The notes below the pieces were generated by a model. That model was not told the DNA's origin, ran no database searches, and saw nothing but the letters and a program-made list of their open reading frames with translations. A DNA stretch of 37,369 bases from Xylophilus ampelinus (lineage in GTDB: Bacteria > Pseudomonadota > Gammaproteobacteria > Burkholderiales > Burkholderiaceae_C), in contig NZ_QJTC01000030.1 of NCBI RefSeq assembly GCF_003217575.1, positions 1 to 37,369 on the forward strand, written 5' to 3'. The position numbers were made by a program, and so were the translations under genes. This document shows, piece by piece, positions 8,346-16,890 of this stretch (position 1 is its first letter; each line of letters opens with the position of its first letter).

Positions 8346-8843
8346 TCAGGCCTCGGCCAGCAGCTTTTCGATCAGGCGGTGCAGTTCGGCGAAATCCGGC
8401 TGGCCCACGTAGGTCTTGACGATGTCGCCGCGCTTGTCGACCAGGTAGGTGGTGGGTGTGAGCTGCACGTCGCCCCAGGCCTTGGCGATGGCGCCGGTGT
8501 TGTCGATCGCCACCTGGAACGGCAGCTTGCGCGTCTCGGCGTAGTTGACGACGTAGCTGGGCGGGTCGTAGCTCATGGCGACGGCCACCGTCTCGAAGCC
8601 GCGCGCCTTGTACTTGTCGTAGGTCGACATGATCTGCGGCATCTCGGCCACGCAGGTGACGCAGCTCGTGGCCCAGAAGTTGACCAGCGCCACCTTGCCG
8701 CGCAGGTCCTGCGTGGTTTTTTGCGATCCGTCGAGCAGCACGAAGGTGGAGGCGGGCGCGGTCGAGGCGCCGCCCGACCACAGCGCTGCGCCGGTCAAAC
8801 CCAGGGCGGCGACGGCGACGGCCGCGTAGAGGATGCGTTTCAT
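8346..8843 (-). CDS. TlpA-like thiol-disulfide oxidoreductase
   Basis: This 165-residue thioredoxin-fold protein has an N-terminal membrane anchor or signal (residues 1-22) and the active site WATSCVTC with Cys61 and Cys64. The middle pair V-T differs from the more usual P-x but keeps CxxC. The cis-Pro segment LTPTTYLVD is present. Such periplasmic proteins reduce cysteines, for example in apocytochrome c maturation, which would suit the neighbouring c-type cytochrome gene. The ATG at 8843 is chosen because it starts the signal; the frame extends upstream through unrelated genes. Confidence 0.9.
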   Translation of the reverse strand: MKRILYAAVAVAALGLTGAALWSGGASTAPASTFVLLDGSQKTTQDLRGKVALVNFWATSCVTCVAEMPQIMSTYDKYKARGFETVAVAMSYDPPSYVVNYAETRKLPFQVAIDNTGAIAKAWGDVQLTPTTYLVDKRGDIVKTYVGQPDFAELHRLIEKLLAEA

Positions 8844-8978
8844 GGTGGCCTGACGAGGTGGGGAGCCTGGGCGAGTGTAGGCCCGTGGCCGGATGGCTGC
8901 AGCGATGGACCGGGCGGCGGCGGCAAAGGTTCCCGCCGCCGCGGCGGTCGACCGCGCGGTGCCGCTCGATAATCCGGC

Positions 8979-9539
8979 ATGCATCCGACCTCTCCTCGGC
9001 CCGGTCCCTCGGCGATGGCGTTGGCCGCCCTGGCCTGCATGGCAGCTTGCACGCCGGCGCTCAACTGGCGCGAGGTGCGCCTGCCGCCGACCCGGCTGCA
9101 GGTGCTGCTGCCCTGCAAGCCCGACGAGGGTACCCGCACCGTTACCCTGGCCGACCGGACCGTCGAGATGCACATGGTCGGCTGCGAGGCGCAGGGCGCC
9201 ACCTACACCCTGGCCTGGGTGGCCGTGGCGGAGCCGGGCCGCGCCGGCGCGGTGCTGGGCGCCTGGCAGGACGCGACGCTGCAGCGTGTCGGCATCGCCG
9301 CGGGGCCCGACGCACCGGCCGGCACCGCCTTCGTGCCGCAGGGCGCGCTGGCGTTGCCGCAGGCGGTGCAGTGGCGGGCCGAGGGCCGCGCGCCCGAAGG
9401 CGGCCCGGTGGTGGTGCAAGCAGCCTGGTTCGTCGCCACCGGCGGCGCCGGCGTGCAGGCGTTCCAGGCGGCCGTCTACAGTCCGGCGCCGATGCCCGAG
9501 GGCGCGGCCGCGTTCTTCGACGGCATCCGGCTGCCCTGA
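8979..9539 (+). CDS. Putative lipoprotein, function unknown
   Basis: This 186-residue protein has a short hydrophobic N-terminus ending in LACMAAC, a plausible lipobox with Cys at residue 24, so the mature part may be lipid-anchored. The rest shows a beta-rich, Ala/Gly-rich composition and no family I recognise. A GATAAT hexamer at 8968-8973 lies so close to the ATG at 8979 that transcription would begin at the start codon. Either the mRNA is leaderless or translation begins at the second ATG (9015), which also gives a signal. It has no obvious operon partner, and the PTS genes start about 100 nt later. Confidence 0.7.
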   Translation: MHPTSPRPGPSAMALAALACMAACTPALNWREVRLPPTRLQVLLPCKPDEGTRTVTLADRTVEMHMVGCEAQGATYTLAWVAVAEPGRAGAVLGAWQDATLQRVGIAAGPDAPAGTAFVPQGALALPQAVQWRAEGRAPEGGPVVVQAAWFVATGGAGVQAFQAAVYSPAPMPEGAAAFFDGIRLP

Positions 9540-9635
9540 GAACCCCGGCGTTGTCGCGCCTGTGCGCCGCTGCAGCGCGACGGCCGCTGCGGCGGTGCCG
9601 GTCACGCCCATAATGCGATGTTGCACCGCAACGCC

Positions 9636-10085
9636 ATGACGACCAACCGCATCTTCATCATCGCCCACGCGCCGCTGGCCCATGCCCTGCGCCAATGCGT
9701 GCTGCATGTCTTTCCCGACAGCGGCGCAGGCATCGTGGCGCTCGACGTGCAGCCCAACGTCTCGCCCGAAGAAACGCTGGCCTCGGCCCGCATCATCCTG
9801 CAGCAGCAACGCGGCGCGGGCACCCTGGTGCTGGCCGACGTGTTCGGCGCCACGCCCTGCAACGTCGCCCAGCGCCTGGTCGACGGGGTACGCTCCAAGC
9901 TCGTGTGCGGCGTCAACCTGCCGATGCTGCTGCGCACCGTGACCTACCGCCACGAATCGCTCGACGCCCTGGTGTCGCGCGCGGTGGTCGGCGGCACGCA
10001 GGGCGTGATGCAGGTGGCCATCACCGCGCCGCAGAACCAGGCCCGAAAGAAACATGATCCAGACGACCACGACCATCAGCAATAA
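9636..10085 (+). CDS. PTS EIIA component, mannose family (regulatory)
   Basis: This 149-residue IIA-Man domain has the phosphorylatable His11 in FIIAHAPLAHAL and the later signature VFGATPCNVAQRL. It takes phosphate from HPr. No IIB, IIC or IID permease is nearby, so a regulatory rather than transport role is likely, as known for similar systems in betaproteobacteria. ATGs at 9618 and 9636 are both in frame; neither has a clear ribosome site, and the second matches the usual family start better. CATAAT at 9609-9614 could be a -10. The 3' end overlaps ptsH by 32 nt. Confidence 0.9.
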   Translation: MTTNRIFIIAHAPLAHALRQCVLHVFPDSGAGIVALDVQPNVSPEETLASARIILQQQRGAGTLVLADVFGATPCNVAQRLVDGVRSKLVCGVNLPMLLRTVTYRHESLDALVSRAVVGGTQGVMQVAITAPQNQARKKHDPDDHDHQQ

Positions 10086-10323
10086 GCTCGGCCTGCATGC
10101 GCGCGCCTCCGCCAAGCTCACCAAGCTGGCGGGCAGCTTTCCGTGCGACATCTGGATCGCGCGCGGCGACCGCAAGGTGAACGCCAAGAGCATCATGGGC
10201 GTGATGATGCTGGCCGCAGGCATCGGCACCCAGGTGCGGCTGGAGACCGACGGCGCGCGGGAGCAGCAGGCGATGGACGCGTTGCTGGCCCTCATCTCCG
10301 ACAAGTTCGGCGAAGGCGAATAG
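10054..10323 (+). CDS. ptsH: Phosphocarrier protein HPr
   Basis: This 89-residue HPr has His15 in the site KLGLHARASAKL, and Ser46 in NAKSIMGVMML, the position phosphorylated by HPr kinase in species that have it. It carries phosphate from EI to EIIA. The start lies inside the EIIA frame, giving translational coupling. The stop is followed by a 121-bp palindromic repeat before ptsI. Confidence 0.96.
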   Translation: MIQTTTTISNKLGLHARASAKLTKLAGSFPCDIWIARGDRKVNAKSIMGVMMLAAGIGTQVRLETDGAREQQAMDALLALISDKFGEGE

Positions 10324-10330
10324 GCTTGAA

Positions 10331-10451
10331 CCACCCCCAGCCTTCGCACTGCGTGTCTTCGGCACCCCCCTGCGAGGGGGCGGCGCTGGCGGTCCGGCAA
10401 AGCCGGTCCCGCTGCGCCCTGAGGGGGGCTTCGCTGCGCTTGCCGGGGTGG
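10331..10451. repeat. Inverted-repeat element between ptsH and ptsI
   Basis: The outer arms CCACCCC (10331-10337) and GGGGTGG (10445-10451) enclose smaller hairpins: CCCCC/GGGGG (10365-10369 with 10376-10380) and CCGGC/GCCGG (10394-10398 with 10402-10406). It fills nearly the whole gap between two genes that must be co-expressed. It looks like a dispersed palindromic repeat of the kind found between genes in this family, but only one copy is in the window. Confidence 0.55.
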
Positions 10452-10480
10452 GCGGGGCGTTTCGACTAAAGGGCATTGCC

Positions 10481-12247
10481 ATGACTTTCTCCATCCACGG
10501 TCTGCCGGTCGCGCGGGGCATCGCCATCGGGCGGGCGGTGCTGGCGGCGTCGAGCCGGATGGATGTGGCGCACTACTTCATCGACGCCGACAAGGTGGTC
10601 GAGGAGATTTCGCGGGTGCGGACGGCGCGCGACGCGGTGGTCGAGGAGATCCAGCGGCTGCAGCAGAGCGTCGCGCTGATGGGCCCGAAGGACGCGCCGC
10701 AGGAGTTGTCGGCGATCCTCGACGTGCACCTGATGCTGCTGCAGGACAAGGAGCTGGAGGAGGGCGTCAAGCACTGGGTGTCGGACCGGCTCTACAACGG
10801 CGAATGGGCGCTCACCACCCAGCTGGAGGTGATTTCGCGCCAGTTCGACGAGATGGAAGACCTCTACCTGCGCGAGCGCAAGGCCGACCTGGAGCAGGTC
10901 GTCGAGCGCATCTTGCGCTACATGAAAGGCGTGGCCTCGCCGGTCGCGCCTCCGCCGCCGCGGCCCGCGCCGCGCCAGCAGGACCTTTTGCTGGAAGACA
11001 CGGTCGACGTGCCGTTGGTGCTGGTGGCGCACGATCTGTCGCCGGCCGACATGCTGCAGTTCAAGCAAAGCGTGTTCGCGGGCTTCGTGACCGACGTGGG
11101 CGGCAAGACCTCGCACACCGCGATCGTCGCGCGCAGCATGGACATCCCGGCAGTGGTCGGCGCCCGCAGCGCAAGCCAGCTGGTGCGGCAGGACGACTGG
11201 GTGATCATCGACGGCGACGCCGGCGTGATGATCGTCGACCCGTCGCCGATCATCCTTGCCGAGTACGGCTTCAAGCAACGCCAGGGCGACCTGGAACGGC
11301 TGCGGCTGGCGCGGCTGCGCCACACGCCGGCCGTCACGCTCGACGGCGAACGGGTGGAGCTGTTCGCCAACATCGAGATGCCGGAGGACGCCGAGGGCGC
11401 GGTCAAGGCCGGCGCGGTGGGCGTGGGCCTGTTCCGCAGCGAGTTCCTCTTCATGGGCCGCCAGTGCAAGCTGCCCGACGAGGAGGAACAGTACAACGCC
11501 TACCGCCTTGCGATCGAGGGCATGCAGGGCTTGCCGGTCACGATCCGCACGGTGGACGTGGGCGCCGACAAGCCGCTCGACGAATCCCGCCGCGACGACG
11601 CGCACTTGAATCCGGCGCTGGGCCTGCGCGCGATCCGCTGGAGCCTGGCCGATCCGGCGATGTTCCGCACCCAGCTGCGCGCGATCCTGCGGGCCTCGTT
11701 GCACGGCCCGGTGGGGCTGATGATCCCGATGCTGGCGCACGGCAGCGAGATCCGCCACACGCTGGCGCTGATCGACCATGCCCGCGCCGAGCTCGACAAC
11801 GCCGGCATCGCCTACGGCCATCCGCGGATCGGCGCGATGATCGAGATCCCGGCGGCGGCGCTCACCCTGCCGCTGTTCCTGCGCTACTTCGACTTTCTCT
11901 CGATCGGCACCAACGACCTGATCCAATACACGCTGGCGATCGACCGGGCCGACGAATCGGTCGCCCACCTCTACGACCCGCTGCACCCCGCGGTGCTGAA
12001 GCTGGTGGCCGACACGATCGCCGCATGCCGCCGCGCCGGCAAGGGCGTGAGCATCTGCGGCGAGATGGCGGGCGATACCACCATGACCCGGCTGCTGCTG
12101 GGCCTGGGCCTGCGGACTTTTTCGATGCATCCGGCGCAGATCTTGGCGGTCAAGCAGGAAGTACTGCGCGCCGACACCGGGCGGCTGACGCCCTGGGCGC
12201 AGCGGGTGCTGGCTGCGGAAGACCCGGCCGCGGAGATGGCCCGCTAG
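10481..12247 (+). CDS. ptsI: PTS enzyme I (phosphoenolpyruvate-protein phosphotransferase)
   Basis: This 588-residue EI takes phosphate from PEP and passes it to HPr. The domain order is HPr-binding/phosphohistidine, linker, then PEP-binding barrel. The active His212 lies in GGKTSHTAIVARS, about 23 residues later than in E. coli because of a Pro/Ala-rich insert near residues 150-168. The barrel has FRSEFLFMGR and the C-terminal CGEMAGD. The ATG at 10481 starts the family-like sequence; the preceding in-frame codons belong to the repeat. It is the last gene of the EIIA-HPr-EI group and converges on the DMT gene. Confidence 0.96.
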   Translation: MTFSIHGLPVARGIAIGRAVLAASSRMDVAHYFIDADKVVEEISRVRTARDAVVEEIQRLQQSVALMGPKDAPQELSAILDVHLMLLQDKELEEGVKHWVSDRLYNGEWALTTQLEVISRQFDEMEDLYLRERKADLEQVVERILRYMKGVASPVAPPPPRPAPRQQDLLLEDTVDVPLVLVAHDLSPADMLQFKQSVFAGFVTDVGGKTSHTAIVARSMDIPAVVGARSASQLVRQDDWVIIDGDAGVMIVDPSPIILAEYGFKQRQGDLERLRLARLRHTPAVTLDGERVELFANIEMPEDAEGAVKAGAVGVGLFRSEFLFMGRQCKLPDEEEQYNAYRLAIEGMQGLPVTIRTVDVGADKPLDESRRDDAHLNPALGLRAIRWSLADPAMFRTQLRAILRASLHGPVGLMIPMLAHGSEIRHTLALIDHARAELDNAGIAYGHPRIGAMIEIPAAALTLPLFLRYFDFLSIGTNDLIQYTLAIDRADESVAHLYDPLHPAVLKLVADTIAACRRAGKGVSICGEMAGDTTMTRLLLGLGLRTFSMHPAQILAVKQEVLRADTGRLTPWAQRVLAAEDPAAEMAR

Positions 12248-12301
12248 GCGCTGCAGCGCATCGGCTGGAGCGGCGGTCCTGCCGTTGTCCGGGCGGCGCG
12301 G

Positions 12302-13156
12302 TTAGGCCGCGGATCGCACCCGCGACGCGATCACCGCCCCGGCCGTCACCAGCAGCGCCGCGCCCGCCAGGCTCCAGCGCAGCGGCTCGCCGGTGGTGGC
12401 CACCAGCATCAGGGTCGAGAGCACCGGCGTCAGGTAGCTCAGCACGCCGATCTGCCGCGGATCGCCGCGTTTGAGCGCTGCATCCCACAGGAAGAACGCG
12501 GCGCCCAGCGGGCCCAGGCCCATCGCCGCGACCAGCACCCAGTCGCGGGGAGTCAGCGTAACCGTCGACTCCAGCAGCGCATGGCACAGCAGCGCCAGCA
12601 CGCCCGACACCAGCCCGAACAGCCCCACCGCCACCGTCGGGAACGGCGCCACCCGCCGGGTCAGCAGCGAGTACACCGCCCACAGCAGGGCCGAGCCCAG
12701 CGCCGGCAGGTAGCCCCAGGCCCCGCCGACAGCGCCCGCGCCGTCGGCCGCGCCGCGCCCCAGGATCGCCAGCGCCGCGCCCGCGAAGCCGCAGAACGCG
12801 GCCAGCAGGTGCCCGGGCCGTAGCGCCATGCCCGGCAGCAGCACCGGCGCCAGCAGCACGATCAGGAGCGGCCAGAGGTAGTTGACCAGGTTGGCCTCGA
12901 CCGGCGGCGCATGTCGCAGCGCGATGAACAGCAGGAAGTGGTAGCCGAAGAGCCCCGCCACGCCGATGCTCAGCGTGCCCGCCGGCACCCGCCACAGCGA
13001 CGGCCGCCGCGCCGCCCAGAACCAGCTGGGCACGCTGCCCATCAGCAGCGCCAGGCCGGTCAGCAGGAAGGGCGGCAGATGGGCCAGGGCCACGCCCAGC
13101 GCGGCCAGGGTGGCCCAGAGCAGGATGGCCCCGAGGGCGAGGATACGTGCGGACAT
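12302..13156 (-). CDS. EamA/DMT-family transporter
   Basis: This 284-residue membrane protein has about ten hydrophobic spans arranged as two similar five-helix halves, as in the drug/metabolite transporter superfamily (EamA domains). Segments such as NLVNYLWPLLIVLLAPVL and LLWAVYSLLTRRVAP are typical. Members export amino acids, metabolites or drugs; the substrate here is unknown. The ATG at 13156 is the natural start of the first span. It is convergent with ptsI (54 bp between stops). Confidence 0.88.
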   Translation of the reverse strand: MSARILALGAILLWATLAALGVALAHLPPFLLTGLALLMGSVPSWFWAARRPSLWRVPAGTLSIGVAGLFGYHFLLFIALRHAPPVEANLVNYLWPLLIVLLAPVLLPGMALRPGHLLAAFCGFAGAALAILGRGAADGAGAVGGAWGYLPALGSALLWAVYSLLTRRVAPFPTVAVGLFGLVSGVLALLCHALLESTVTLTPRDWVLVAAMGLGPLGAAFFLWDAALKRGDPRQIGVLSYLTPVLSTLMLVATTGEPLRWSLAGAALLVTAGAVIASRVRSAA

Positions 13157-13214
13157 CGGAGGGCGGATTTATGAATGAAAATTGCCTGTAGCCGGCGTAC
13201 GGCGCCGATTGCTA

Positions 13215-13231
13215 GCTATGAATACTATAGC
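13215..13231. repeat. GCTAT-N7-ATAGC palindrome, copy C
   Basis: A 17-nt sequence with 5-bp arms GCTAT/ATAGC around GAATACT. It lies 28 nt before the long palindrome at 13259-13382 and about 60 nt upstream of the DMT transporter start. Confidence 0.55.
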
Positions 13232-13258
13232 GTCGGTTGGAAACATTGCCGTGCCGCC

Positions 13259-13382
13259 AGAAGGTGTGAAAGAACCGTAGCGAGCAAGTCCGAATGTGCG
13301 GCGCGGACCGGAGCCGTACTGCGGTACGGTGAGGACCACCGCCGCGCAATCGGGCTGCGCAGTAGGTTCTCTCACACCTTCT
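13259..13382. repeat. Long imperfect palindrome with 18-bp end repeats
   Basis: The ends are inverted repeats of 18 bp with one mismatch (13259-13276 and 13365-13382, reading AGAAGGTGTGA(A/G)AGAACC inward). The inner arms also pair imperfectly, and the centre is CCGTAC-TGCG-GTACGG (13314-13329). The element carries no gene. Its right end supplies two of the three bases of the TAG stop of the SNF2 helicase gene. The structure could fold as one long RNA hairpin and act as a terminator, or represent a MITE-like insertion. Confidence 0.75.
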
Positions 13383-16300
13383 AGCCATCCAGTGGCCGGA
13401 GCAGCTCGGCCACATCGGTCTCGGTGAACAGCGGCTCGCGCCGGGCCGCCGCGCCGCTGTAGAGGCTGTCGGCCAGCGCGGCCTTGCGCTCCTGCAGGGC
13501 CAGGATGCGTTCCTCGATCGTGCCTTCGGCCACCAGCCGGTAGACCATCACCCGCTGGGTCTGGCCGATGCGGTGGGCGCGGCCGGTGGCCTGGGCTTCG
13601 GCCGCGGGATTCCACCACGGGTCGTAGTGGATTACCGTGTCGGCCTGCGGCAGGTTCAGGCCGGTGCCGCCGGCCTTCAGGCTGATCAGGAACAGCGGCA
13701 CCTCGCCGCCGGTGAAGCGGTCGATGGCGCGGTCGCGGTCCTTCGTCTGGCCGGTGAGCTTGGCCCAGGCCATGCCGCGCTGCGCGAGTTCGGTCTCGAT
13801 CAAGCCCAGCATGGTGGTGAACTGCGAGAACACCAGGACCTTGCGGCCTTCGGCCAACATCTCGGTGAGCTGCTCCATCAGAAGGTCCAGCTTGGCCGAC
13901 TGGCGCAGCGCCTGGCCGGCCGGCACCGAGGCCAGCAGGCGCGGGTCGCAGCAGACCTGGCGCAGCTTCAGTAGCGCATCCAGGATCTGGATCTGCGACT
14001 TCGCCAGGCCCTTGTCGGCCAGTGCGTCGCGCACGGCCTTCTCGGTCGCCAGGCGGATCGTCTCGTACAGGTCGGCCTGCGCGCCGCCGAGGGCGATGCG
14101 TACGGTGGTCTCCTGCTTCTCGGGCAGCTCGCCAGCCACCTCCGACTTGCCGCGTCGCAGCAGGAACGGGGTGACGCGGCGGCGCAACTGGCCCAGCCGC
14201 TCGCCGTCGCCGTGCTTTTCGATAGGGGTCCGGAACAATTCCTTGAAGCGCGCCTGGTTGCCCAGGAAACCCGGCATCAGAAAGTGGAACAGGCTCCACA
14301 GTTCGCCCAGGTGGTTTTCCAGCGGCGTACCCGACAGGCACAGGCGGTGCCGCGCGTCCAGGCCGGCCACCACCTGTGCCGCCTGGGTGCTCGCGTTCTT
14401 GATGTTCTGCGCCTCGTCCAGCACCACCAGGTGCCAGGGCTGGGCCATCCACTGTTCGCGGTCGCGCTGCAGCAGCGAATAGGGCGCGATGACTAGGTCG
14501 TGCTGCGCGAAGCCGGCGGCCTGCGTATGCCGGCCACCGCCGTGCCACACCCGGCTGCGCAGCGAGGGGGCGAAGCGGGCCGCCTCGCGTTGCCAGTTGC
14601 CCAGCAGGCTGACCGGCGCGATCACCAGGCAGGGCCGGTCGAGCCGGCCGGCCTCCTGCTCGGCCAGCAGGTGCGCCAGGGTCTGCAGCGTCTTGCCCAG
14701 GCCCATGTCGTCGGCCAGGATGCCGGCCAGGCCCTGCGCCCGCAAAAACTGCAGCCACCGCAGGCCGTGCTGCTGGTAGGGCCGCAGCGTGGCGCGCAGG
14801 CCGGCGGGCACCGGCACTGCGGGCAGCGCGCCCTGGCCGCTCAGCGTGTCCAGCAGGCCGCGCAGTGGGTCGGCGCCGTGCCAAGCCACGCCGTCGCCCA
14901 CGGCGGCCGTCAGCCGCAACGCCTCGGTGCGCGACAGGCGCAGAAGCGTACCTTCCAGGTCCTGCGCGTGGCGGTCGCCCACCAGGTCGATCAGCGCCTG
15001 CAGCCAGGGCTTGAGCGGTGCCGACGGCAGGCGCAGGAAGCCGCCGTCCGGCCGCGGACGCCAGATCCATTCGGGCAGGTCGTTGCCCTCGGCCGTGGGT
15101 CGCAACTGGGCCAGCAGTTCGGGCAGCCAGGGCAGCACGTTCTGCCGTACGCCGTCGATCTCGATGCCCAGCGACAAATCGAACCAGGGCGAGGGCGCAG
15201 CGCCTTCGGCAGTGCCGCCATCGAGCGCCAGCGTCTCCCCGCCGGCCGACACCAGGTGCACGTCCAGCGCATCGGCCTGCTGCACGAAGCCGTGCAGGTC
15301 GCCATCGACCTGCAGCACACAGCCTGTCTCGCGCAGCGGCGCGAAATCGCGGCAGGCCCATTCGAGCCAGGGCGAGAGCCCCGGCCGCGACGTCGTCGGC
15401 AGCAGATGGTGGCGACCTTGGCCGTCGTCGACCAGCCCCAGCGCCTGCAGGGCCCGGCGCGCCTGCATCTCGGCAGCCAGTTGCCGGTGCAGCAGCACCC
15501 GGCGGCCACCGTCCTGGACCAGAACGCAGCCTTCCTGGTGCGGCCAGCAGTGGCGCATACCGTCGTAGTCGAATAGCAGGGCCGCGCGCAACAGGCCGTG
15601 GGTGGCGCGCTCGGCCAAGGGTACGGCCGACAGCCGCAGGTGCGCGACAGGCACCACACCCTGCACCGTTTCCGGCACGGCGACGGTGGGCGGCAGCGGC
15701 AGGCCGGCCAGCCGGCCCAGCAGCACCGCCTGCTGACGCTCGAAGGCAGACTGCGGAATTGGCGGAGCATCCAGCAGCAGGGGCAGATGCTCGGCCGCCA
15801 CTCCCGTCGCTTCGGCCAGGCCGCAGCAGCCCTGGTCGGTGTCCAGATAGAGCGGCGGCGGCCCGTTGAACAGCAGTGTCTGTGCGGTGGCATTCGCCAG
15901 CCGGGGGAGCAGGGTCCAGACCGGCTCGGCATCGGAGGCGCGGGTGCTTTCCTTCCACTGCCAGGCGATCGTGCGGGGCGGCTGCCAGCGTAGCGGCGAG
16001 CCGGTGATCTGCTCCTGCGCATCCGCCAGGAACAGGCGCCCGGTACCCGCAGCCAACTGCAGCGCCAGGAGCCCGGCCTGGCCTTGCAGCCGGCCGGTGT
16101 TCAAGCTGTAGCCGGTGCGGGGCAGCGATGCTATCAGGCGCACGCACTCCCGGTCGTCGAAGCCCGACCGAACGGCGGACGCGCCTGTCGGCATGGCACT
16201 GTCGTAATGGTACGGCGTCTTCACCTTGGTCCAACCGCCACGCTTCAGAGGATGCGACATGCCCCACGACAGCGCCAACCGCGGCGCCTCGGTGGTGCTG

Positions 16301-16890
16301 CGAGCGGGGCGCTGCACGTGCAGCAAAAAGACATGGCGGTCCACCGTGGGGGACTGTGCCGGCGGTGCTGTCGCGGTGCCGAAAAGGTCCAGCCAGCGGT
16401 CGAGCTGCGCCAGGACGGGCGGCTCCGCAGGCGGGGCCTGGGGGCGCGCCCTGCCACCCTCGGTGGCATCGGGGGGCGCGAACACCTGCGAAGCCCGGAC
16501 GGTTGTGACTGCCGACTGCGATGCGGTCTTCGATGGCGACGGCGGTGCGGGTGGCGGCTCGACCACCGTCATCTTCGACTTGTAGGCTGCGCGCAGCGTC
16601 AGCGCCACCGCATGCTTGCAGTTGCGGCCTACGGGGCAAGAGCAGTCGCTGCCGAACAGCACGATGCGCCCCTTGCTGTCCACCTCCAGCAGCACGGTGA
16701 TCTCGTAAGGCTCGCGCTCGGTACCCTGCACCTCGCCGTCGATCCGCCATTCGGTGCTGCTGGAAGCCTCCAGCGTGTGCCCCAGCACTTGTTGGCGGCG
16801 GTAGATGTCGAGCCCGCGCGCATAGGCGGCGTCGGGCACATGGCTCCGCAGCGACTGCGGATCAAGCAGAAAACGCGGCGCGCCAGGCAT
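13381..16890 (-). CDS. SWIM zinc-finger SNF2-family helicase
   Basis: This 1169-residue protein has a SWIM zinc finger (CSCPVGRNCKH, residues about 82-92), a long middle region, then an SNF2 ATPase: Walker A in DDMGLGKT near residue 725, LVVLDEAQ near 822, and the helicase C half with AGGTGLNLP and GRAHRIGQTQ. Such ATPases move double-stranded DNA or remodel protein-DNA complexes, as RapA does with RNA polymerase; the exact role of this type is not known. The ATG at 16890 overlaps the lipA stop (TGATG); the open frame upstream of it is the shadow of lipA and lipB. The stop lies in a long palindrome. Confidence 0.92.
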   Translation of the reverse strand: MPGAPRFLLDPQSLRSHVPDAAYARGLDIYRRQQVLGHTLEASSSTEWRIDGEVQGTEREPYEITVLLEVDSKGRIVLFGSDCSCPVGRNCKHAVALTLRAAYKSKMTVVEPPPAPPSPSKTASQSAVTTVRASQVFAPPDATEGGRARPQAPPAEPPVLAQLDRWLDLFGTATAPPAQSPTVDRHVFLLHVQRPARSTTEAPRLALSWGMSHPLKRGGWTKVKTPYHYDSAMPTGASAVRSGFDDRECVRLIASLPRTGYSLNTGRLQGQAGLLALQLAAGTGRLFLADAQEQITGSPLRWQPPRTIAWQWKESTRASDAEPVWTLLPRLANATAQTLLFNGPPPLYLDTDQGCCGLAEATGVAAEHLPLLLDAPPIPQSAFERQQAVLLGRLAGLPLPPTVAVPETVQGVVPVAHLRLSAVPLAERATHGLLRAALLFDYDGMRHCWPHQEGCVLVQDGGRRVLLHRQLAAEMQARRALQALGLVDDGQGRHHLLPTTSRPGLSPWLEWACRDFAPLRETGCVLQVDGDLHGFVQQADALDVHLVSAGGETLALDGGTAEGAAPSPWFDLSLGIEIDGVRQNVLPWLPELLAQLRPTAEGNDLPEWIWRPRPDGGFLRLPSAPLKPWLQALIDLVGDRHAQDLEGTLLRLSRTEALRLTAAVGDGVAWHGADPLRGLLDTLSGQGALPAVPVPAGLRATLRPYQQHGLRWLQFLRAQGLAGILADDMGLGKTLQTLAHLLAEQEAGRLDRPCLVIAPVSLLGNWQREAARFAPSLRSRVWHGGGRHTQAAGFAQHDLVIAPYSLLQRDREQWMAQPWHLVVLDEAQNIKNASTQAAQVVAGLDARHRLCLSGTPLENHLGELWSLFHFLMPGFLGNQARFKELFRTPIEKHGDGERLGQLRRRVTPFLLRRGKSEVAGELPEKQETTVRIALGGAQADLYETIRLATEKAVRDALADKGLAKSQIQILDALLKLRQVCCDPRLLASVPAGQALRQSAKLDLLMEQLTEMLAEGRKVLVFSQFTTMLGLIETELAQRGMAWAKLTGQTKDRDRAIDRFTGGEVPLFLISLKAGGTGLNLPQADTVIHYDPWWNPAAEAQATGRAHRIGQTQRVMVYRLVAEGTIEERILALQERKAALADSLYSGAAARREPLFTETDVAELLRPLDG

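Noticed and set aside
12248-12259. GCGCTGCAGCGC palindrome after ptsI as a terminator
   Set aside because: No T-run follows on either strand and a 12-nt self-complementary site in GC-rich DNA is not unusual.
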